A model generated the notes under the pieces. That model ran no database searches. It saw only the letters and a list, made by a program, of their open reading frames with translations, and had not been told where the DNA came from. 19,191 bases of DNA from Clostridium sp. UBA5530. Lineage in GTDB: Bacteria; Bacillota; Clostridia; Clostridiales; Clostridiaceae. The DNA is taken from assembly GCA_002423705.1 (NCBI GenBank), contig DINW01000021.1, positions 1-19,191 on the forward strand, in the 5' to 3' direction. Of this stretch, positions 14,721 through 19,191 are shown in pieces (the first letter of the stretch is position 1; the number at the start of each line of letters is the position of its first letter). Made by a program: the position numbers and the translations under genes.

Positions 14721-16637
14721 CTATTCTGTGGCCTTGATGCTCAAAGATATTCTCTTATTGTCTATATCAACCTTTATTATTTTAACCTTAACGTTCTCTC
14801 TAATAGAAAGTACATCCTCTGGCTTTTCTACCTTATCATGGCTTATCTGTGATATATGAACCAAACCATCTACTCCAGGCTCAAGCTGTATAAAGGCGCC
14901 AAAACTAGCAAATCTAACAACTTTGCCTAATGCAATATTTCCTTCAGGATATTTAACCTCAATATCCTTCCATGGATCTTCAACTAGGCTTTTAATACTT
15001 AATGATAGTCTTTTAGTTTCTATATCCATATCTATAATTTTTACTTTTATAGTTTCCCCAATTTTTAAAACATCCTTTGGATTGTTAATTTTACTCCAAC
15101 CCATTTCAGATACATGTAACAAGCCGTCTACGCCATTTATTTCCACAAAAGCACCAAAACTAGATATTCTTTTTACAACTCCATCATAAATGTCATCAAT
15201 TTTAAAGTTGTCCCAAGCCTCCTTATCAATCTTTTCCTTTTCTTCAACAAGGATTGCTTTTCTAGAAACAACTATTTTTGTTTGTCGTCTATTTTCAGAT
15301 AGCTCTACTATTTTAACTTCTAAGTCTTCACCCTCATATTTAGATAAATCATTAACATGGTATAAGTCTACCAAAGAAGCTGGTAAAAATGTACTTATAC
15401 CTTTATATTCAGCCATTAATCCACCCTTTATTTCCTTCTTGATAGTGACTTTAATAACTTGCTCATTTTCAAACATTTCCTTTAATTCTTTTAAGGAACT
15501 CTCCTTTTGCACTTCTATTCTAGATAAAACTACATTTTCATTTTCATTGCGCCTTTGAATGACTTTAGCTTCAAGTTTATCTCCAACTGTACAGTGTAAT
15601 AATTCATCATTACTAATTTCAGTAGTAGGAATTACACCTTCCCTTTTATAGTTTATGTTTAGATACACACCATCTTTGTTAATAGATACTATAAGCCCTT
15701 CAATTTTTTGACCTACATAAATTTTTTGGTCATTTTCATTCATGTAGTTTATAACATCATTCATGTTCATTTCATCCATATTTATATTATTTTCATTATT
15801 CATTTTATATAGAGCCTCCTTTATAATCCAATCTGGTGTAGAAGCACCAGCAGTGATACCTATACTTTTCATATAATTGTCAAGGACAAATTTTTGCGAT
15901 ATTTCTTCTGAGCTTTCAACATGAATTGTATATGAGCAATTCTGGGAACAAATTTCATATAACTTAGACGTATTAGAACTATTTTTATCTCCTAACACAA
16001 TCATAATATCCACATTTTTGGACAGTTCAGTAGCACTAAACTGTCTTTCTTTAGTAGCTGAGCAAATGGTATTAAACACAACAAATTCCTTGCATTCCTT
16101 TGATAATATTTGCACTGCTCTTTCAAAGTTCTCTTGCTTTTCAGTAGTTTGACAAAGTAAGCATGATTTTTTAGTTATAGGTTTACTAAATTCATTTCCT
16201 TTAAAGATTATGGAAGTATTATCACACCAACCATTTATTCCTATAACTTCAGGATGATTTTCATCCCCTACTATAATTATTTGATATCCTTGTTCATAAT
16301 ATTTTTCTGCTATTTTATGAATCTTGGATACAAATGGACAAGTTGCATCTATAATAGTCAGCTTCTTTTCTTTTAATGTGCTATATATATTCTTAGGAAT
16401 TCCATGGGAACGAATAATTATGACTTCACCTTGAGTTAAATTTCCTATTTCCTCTAGAGATATAGGATAAATCCCTTTAGATTTTAGGAAATTAACTGCA
16501 TGATCATTATGAATAAGAGGACCTAGTGTGTATATTTTAGTTTTATGAGTTTCTTGGGTTTTTATAGCTTCATCTACTGCCCGCTGGACACCAAAACAAA
16601 ATCCTGCATTTTGGGCTAAAATCACATTTTTACACAT
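14721..16637 (-). CDS. ispH: Fused IspH (HMBPP reductase) and multi-S1-domain protein
   Basis: This 638-residue protein joins two functions. Residues 1-280 are IspH/LytB, which reduces HMBPP to IPP and DMAPP in the MEP pathway. The cluster cysteines are C14 (AGFCFGV), C100 (DATCPFV) and C192 (ICSATKERQ); E130, the QTT motif (163-165), SNTSKL and AGASTPDW are also kept. After an Asn/Met/Asp-rich linker (281-303) come four S1 RNA-binding domains at about 306-373, 391-459, 480-548 and 565-635. The last two carry the canonical SFGAF and GLLHVSE / GLVHISQ motifs. Such fusions, annotated as bifunctional IspH/ribosomal protein S1, are known in clostridia. The S1 part has four repeats, not the six of E. 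coli S1. The gene overlaps the end of cmk by eight bases, with AAGGA inside cmk as SD. Confidence 0.95.
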   Translation of the reverse strand: MCKNVILAQNAGFCFGVQRAVDEAIKTQETHKTKIYTLGPLIHNDHAVNFLKSKGIYPISLEEIGNLTQGEVIIIRSHGIPKNIYSTLKEKKLTIIDATCPFVSKIHKIAEKYYEQGYQIIIVGDENHPEVIGINGWCDNTSIIFKGNEFSKPITKKSCLLCQTTEKQENFERAVQILSKECKEFVVFNTICSATKERQFSATELSKNVDIMIVLGDKNSSNTSKLYEICSQNCSYTIHVESSEEISQKFVLDNYMKSIGITAGASTPDWIIKEALYKMNNENNINMDEMNMNDVINYMNENDQKIYVGQKIEGLIVSINKDGVYLNINYKREGVIPTTEISNDELLHCTVGDKLEAKVIQRRNENENVVLSRIEVQKESSLKELKEMFENEQVIKVTIKKEIKGGLMAEYKGISTFLPASLVDLYHVNDLSKYEGEDLEVKIVELSENRRQTKIVVSRKAILVEEKEKIDKEAWDNFKIDDIYDGVVKRISSFGAFVEINGVDGLLHVSEMGWSKINNPKDVLKIGETIKVKIIDMDIETKRLSLSIKSLVEDPWKDIEVKYPEGNIALGKVVRFASFGAFIQLEPGVDGLVHISQISHDKVEKPEDVLSIRENVKVKIIKVDIDNKRISLSIKATE

Positions 16638-17307
16638 TTTTTATTTGCATCCTTTTTAAACCTTCATTTACTTTATCGCTTATACATTTAACAACCTGTT
16701 CAATATTCAGACCTGTAGTATCTATTTCCATAGCATCCTCAGCCTTTTTTAGAGGATCAATGTCACGATGAGAATCTAAATAATCTCTTTTCTTTATGTC
16801 ATCTAGAATTTTTTCATAATTTACATCTATGTTTTTATCACATAATTCTTTAAATCTTCTGTTAGCCCTTTCTTCAGCCGTAGCAGTCAAAAAAAACTTA
16901 AAGGGAGCATCCTTCAAAACTACAGTTCCTATGTCTCTACCATCCATTATCACATTATAATTTTTAGCCATATCTTGTTGAAGTTTAACTAACATTTCTC
17001 TAACTTCCTTTATTGAGGCATAGGCAGAAACATTACTACTTATAGACGGCAAAGATAGTTCATCATTTACATCTAATCCATTTAATATTAATCTATCATT
17101 ACAAAAATGCATAGATAAACCATCTATAAGAGATAATAATCTCTGGGTATCGTCAGGGCTAATATGGTTTTCTAGTGCTTTAAAAGTAACAGCCCTATAC
17201 ATAGAACCTGTATTTATGTACATTAAATCAAAATTATTAGCTACCAATTTAGCTATAGTGCTTTTACCAGCTCCAGCTGGGCCATCAATGGCAATTGATA
17301 TTATCAT
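16630..17307 (-). CDS. cmk: Cytidylate kinase
   Basis: This 225-residue protein phosphorylates CMP and dCMP using ATP. The P-loop is GPAGAGKST (9-17), followed by NTGSMYRAVT (32-41), the CMP-binding insert, MDGRDIGT (121-128) and ERANRR (146-151) near the lid. The length fits the family. SD AAAGGCGG lies about eight bases before the ATG and is weaker than its neighbours' SDs. Linkage of cmk to lytB/ispH and S1-domain genes is widespread in Firmicutes; here the two downstream functions are already fused. An extended -10 promoter lies about 40 bases upstream. Confidence 0.95.
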   Translation of the reverse strand: MIISIAIDGPAGAGKSTIAKLVANNFDLMYINTGSMYRAVTFKALENHISPDDTQRLLSLIDGLSMHFCNDRLILNGLDVNDELSLPSISSNVSAYASIKEVREMLVKLQQDMAKNYNVIMDGRDIGTVVLKDAPFKFFLTATAEERANRRFKELCDKNIDVNYEKILDDIKKRDYLDSHRDIDPLKKAEDAMEIDTTGLNIEQVVKCISDKVNEGLKRMQIKNV

Positions 17308-17345
17308 GATTTTTCCGCCTTTCTATAATGCTGTAACTACTAATT

Positions 17346-17354
17346 ATTATAACA
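17346..17354 (-). promoter_or_regulatory. Extended -10 promoter of cmk
   Basis: Read on the minus strand, TGTTATAAT is a perfect TGn-TATAAT extended -10, which needs little -35; none is evident at 16-18 bases. The leader to the ATG at 17307 would be about 30 bases. The rest of the 121-base gap holds no gene. Confidence 0.5.
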
Positions 17355-17428
17355 TAAAATTTTGCTAACTTCCTTTTTATTTTTAATAACATAATATTTT
17401 TACCAGTAATGGATTATAAAAGTTAATG

Positions 17429-18652
17429 TTATTCTCCTATTTTTGTGCCAGCTAAATATCCAGTGGAGAAGGCAATTTGAACATTATAGCCTCCTGTAAA
17501 TGCATCAACATCCATGATCTCTCCTGCAAAATAAAGGTTATCTACTAACTTAGAACGCATTGTAGAGGAATCAATTTCATTAATATCTACACCTCCTGAT
17601 GTAACGATTGCCTCAGCAATAGGCCTTAATCCTTTTACTGTGAAATTTAATCCCTGCATTAATTTAACTAGATTCTTTCTTTCAACTTTAGTTATGGAGT
17701 TAACTTTTTTATTTCCTGAAATTCCACTTAAAGTTATAATTGTATCTATGAGCTTTTGAGGAAGTAGTTCATCTAAGGAATTTTTAAAATTTTTATTTAA
17801 ATTTTTAGAAAAATCTTTTTGAATTCTTTCATCTAGCTCTTTTTCATTAAGGGCAGGTTTAAGATTAATTTTTATACTATACTCTTTATTAGGCAGTATA
17901 TATCTGCTTCCAGTAAGAACTATAGGTCCCGAAACTCCAAAATGAGTAAATAGCATCTCTCCAAAATTTTTATATATTATTTTAGACTTTTCATCTAAAA
18001 TTTGAAGTTCTACATTTTTAAGGGAAAGTCCCTGAAGGTCTTTAATGTAATCCTCTTTAACTTCAATTGGAACAAGGGAGCCCTTAGGTTTTACTATACT
18101 GTGACCTAGCTTTTTTGCATATTGCAGACCTTCTCCAGTAGAGCCAGTTTGAGGATAAGATAATCCCCCAGTACAAAATATAAAATAATCACCATATACT
18201 TTTTCATCATTATTTATTTCTATATAATCTATATGATTATTATTCCAAACAACATTAGTAACTTTGGAATTAAATATAATTGAGGTTCCAGATTTTATGA
18301 GGGCTTGATGAAAGGCACTTATTATATCGGAAGATTTATCTGATGAAGGAAATACCCTATCCCCTCTTTCTACTTTTAAAGATACTCCTAAGGTTTTCAA
18401 AAGATTCATAGTATCTTCATTAGTAAATGAATATAGAGAACTATATAAAAAATGAGGGTTTCCAGGAATATTATCAAAAAATTCACCTATATTTTTAGCA
18501 TTAGTTACATTACACCGACCTTTACCTGTTATATATAATTTTTTACCTAATTTTTCATTTTTTTCGATTAAAATCACGTCATGTTTTTTAGAGGCTTCTA
18601 AGGCAGCCATCATTCCGGCTGGTCCAGCCCCAATTACTATTACCTTGCTCAT
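17429..18652 (-). CDS. HI0933-family NAD(P)/FAD-dependent oxidoreductase
   Basis: This 407-residue flavoprotein has the N-terminal dinucleotide-binding loop GAGPAG (8-13) with the acidic end of strand 2 at about E30. It then has the family hallmark TGKGRCNVTN (42-51), CTGGLSYPQTGSTG in the middle, a beta-barrel-like insert, and the C-terminal FAD-binding motif GEIMDVDAFTGGYN (377-390). These features define the HI0933/YhiN group, sometimes annotated as aminoacetone oxidase family or BaiN-like. The reaction in the cell is not established, so no specific substrate is given. AGGAG lies eight bases before the ATG. It is a single gene with its own TTGACA promoter. No clear terminator is visible after its stop, though an 8-bp AATAACAT/ATGTTATT pair with a long loop is present. 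Confidence 0.9.
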   Translation of the reverse strand: MSKVIVIGAGPAGMMAALEASKKHDVILIEKNEKLGKKLYITGKGRCNVTNAKNIGEFFDNIPGNPHFLYSSLYSFTNEDTMNLLKTLGVSLKVERGDRVFPSSDKSSDIISAFHQALIKSGTSIIFNSKVTNVVWNNNHIDYIEINNDEKVYGDYFIFCTGGLSYPQTGSTGEGLQYAKKLGHSIVKPKGSLVPIEVKEDYIKDLQGLSLKNVELQILDEKSKIIYKNFGEMLFTHFGVSGPIVLTGSRYILPNKEYSIKINLKPALNEKELDERIQKDFSKNLNKNFKNSLDELLPQKLIDTIITLSGISGNKKVNSITKVERKNLVKLMQGLNFTVKGLRPIAEAIVTSGGVDINEIDSSTMRSKLVDNLYFAGEIMDVDAFTGGYNVQIAFSTGYLAGTKIGE

Positions 18653-18689
18653 AAATTCAACTCCTAATCTTCAGTAGTATACCTATAAT

Positions 18690-18717
18690 AATATATTTTA
18701 TTATAGTCCATTGTCAA
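18690..18717 (-). promoter_or_regulatory. Promoter of the HI0933-family gene
   Basis: On the minus strand a perfect TTGACA (18712-18717) is followed after 16 bases by TATATT (18690-18695, five of six), or after 18 bases by TATTAT. The leader would be about 30 bases. Confidence 0.65.
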
Positions 18718-18755
18718 TTCTTTAGGCGTGATGTATATGGTTATGATTGAGATAA

Positions 18756-18777
18756 ACTTTATAAATGTTTATAAAGT
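18756..18777. repeat. 22-base palindrome between glutamate dehydrogenase and the flavoprotein
   Basis: ACTTTATAAA (18756-18765) and TTTATAAAGT (18768-18777) are exact reverse complements around TG. The palindrome abuts the gdh terminator and is 38 bases upstream of the flavoprotein -35, a position that would suit an operator. It is purely AT-rich except for two G-C pairs, so it may be incidental. Confidence 0.5.
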
Positions 18778-18807
18778 AAAATGGAGTAGATAAATCTACT
18801 CCATTTT
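18778..18807. terminator. Strong terminator after glutamate dehydrogenase
   Basis: A perfect 13-bp stem (18778-18790 with 18795-18807) with a four-base loop ends in a T-run on both strands. It begins 16 bases after the glutamate dehydrogenase stop and is intrinsically bidirectional. Confidence 0.9.
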
Positions 18808-18823
18808 TATCTTAATTTAAATT

Positions 18824-19191
18824 TTAGTAATCTCCTTGAGCATACATAGCTTCTGCAACTTTTACAAATCCTGCTATGTTTGCACCAGCAACTAAATTAT
18901 ATCCAAATCCATACTCTTCAGATACCTTAGCAGCAGCATCATGGATACTAACCATGATTTGATGTAGCTTAGCATCTACTTCTTCTGTAGTCCAGCTTAA
19001 TCTTTGGCTATTTTGTGCCATTTCAAGAGCGGAAACACCAACTCCACCAGCATTAGCAGCCTTTGCAGGTCCTACTAATAAATTATTCTTTAAGAAATAT
19101 TGAACAGCTTCGTTTGTACAAGGCATATTTGCAACTTCACATACATACTTAACACCATTGTTAACTATTTGTTCAGCATGTTCTATTCTGA
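18824..19191 (-). CDS. gdhA: Glutamate dehydrogenase, C-terminal part (cut by window edge)
   Basis: The reading frame is open from the window edge to TAA at 18824, giving 121 C-terminal residues of a protein of about 445-450 residues. It is not a gene starting at the internal Met at 19126: codons upstream continue the family sequence (CEVANMPCT). AKAANAGGVGVSALEMAQ, then the RLSW and VDAKLHQIM segments, and GANIAGFVKVAEAM near the C-terminus match the end of hexameric, E. coli GdhA-type glutamate dehydrogenases, which interconvert glutamate with 2-oxoglutarate and ammonia using NAD(P). Coenzyme preference cannot be read from this part. A strong terminator follows, so this is the last gene of its unit. 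Confidence 0.93.
   Translation of the reverse strand, partial: RIEHAEQIVNNGVKYVCEVANMPCTNEAVQYFLKNNLLVGPAKAANAGGVGVSALEMAQNSQRLSWTTEEVDAKLHQIMVSIHDAAAKVSEEYGFGYNLVAGANIAGFVKVAEAMYAQGDY

Noticed and set aside
17380..17440. Terminator after the HI0933-family gene
   Set aside because: Only an 8-bp AATAACAT/ATGTTATT pair with a loop of about 30 bases and a tiny CCA/TGG pair inside; too weak to call.
18824..19126. A complete 100-residue gene starting at the Met at 19126
   Set aside because: The frame continues to the window edge with glutamate dehydrogenase sequence, so this Met is internal.

Overview
The window is about 30% GC, densely coded, and has strong AGGAGG-type ribosome binding sites. 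Its gene content (LexA with a clostridial-type SOS box, an aluminium-resistance/methionine gamma-lyase-like protein, Hfq, MiaA, MutL, MutS, MiaB, an IspH-S1 fusion, Cmk, an HI0933-type flavoprotein and NADP-type glutamate dehydrogenase) points to a Clostridium-like Firmicute chromosome. No phage, plasmid, insertion sequence, CRISPR array, rRNA or tRNA is seen. Family assignments come from motifs read by eye; no database was searched.

Layout. (1) 1-1155: the tail of an unidentified gene overlaps by ATGA a XerC/D-type tyrosine recombinase on the plus strand. (2) 1131-2286: a small Cys-rich protein (minus) is divergent from lexA (plus). They share a 127-bp spacer with two good sigma-A-type promoters and one SOS box. 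(3) 2305-10802: a minus-strand block transcribed miaB, mutS, mutL, miaA, hfq, then the PLP-dependent aluminium-resistance-family gene. It joins mismatch repair, both enzymes of the ms2i6A37 tRNA modification, and the RNA chaperone Hfq. Hfq appears to have its own promoter inside the end of miaA, and a strong terminator follows hfq. (4) 11079-13742: a plus-strand island of two different fold-type I aminotransferases with an unrecognised 53-codon ORF between them. The ORF's Shine-Dalgarno lies inside a strong hairpin. (5) 13725-14600: a GNAT-type acetyltransferase on the minus strand, converging on the second aminotransferase through a 19-bp inverted repeat that contains its own stop codon. (6) 14721-17307: minus-strand cmk followed, with an 8-base overlap, by ispH fused to four S1 domains. 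(7) 17429-18652: an HI0933-family flavoprotein with its own promoter. (8) 18824-19191: the C-terminal part of glutamate dehydrogenase followed by a strong terminator.

Functional links. LexA and mismatch repair concern DNA damage and fidelity. MiaA uses dimethylallyl diphosphate, a product of the IspH branch encoded nearby, and MiaB then methylthiolates the MiaA product. The MutL here keeps the endonuclease motifs, as expected for a bacterium without MutH. Most genes are ordinary housekeeping genes. The least explained items are the 53-codon ORF with its hairpin, the Cys-rich protein next to the SOS box, and several compact transcription signals embedded in coding ends. No clear sign of a wholly new multi-gene system was found.
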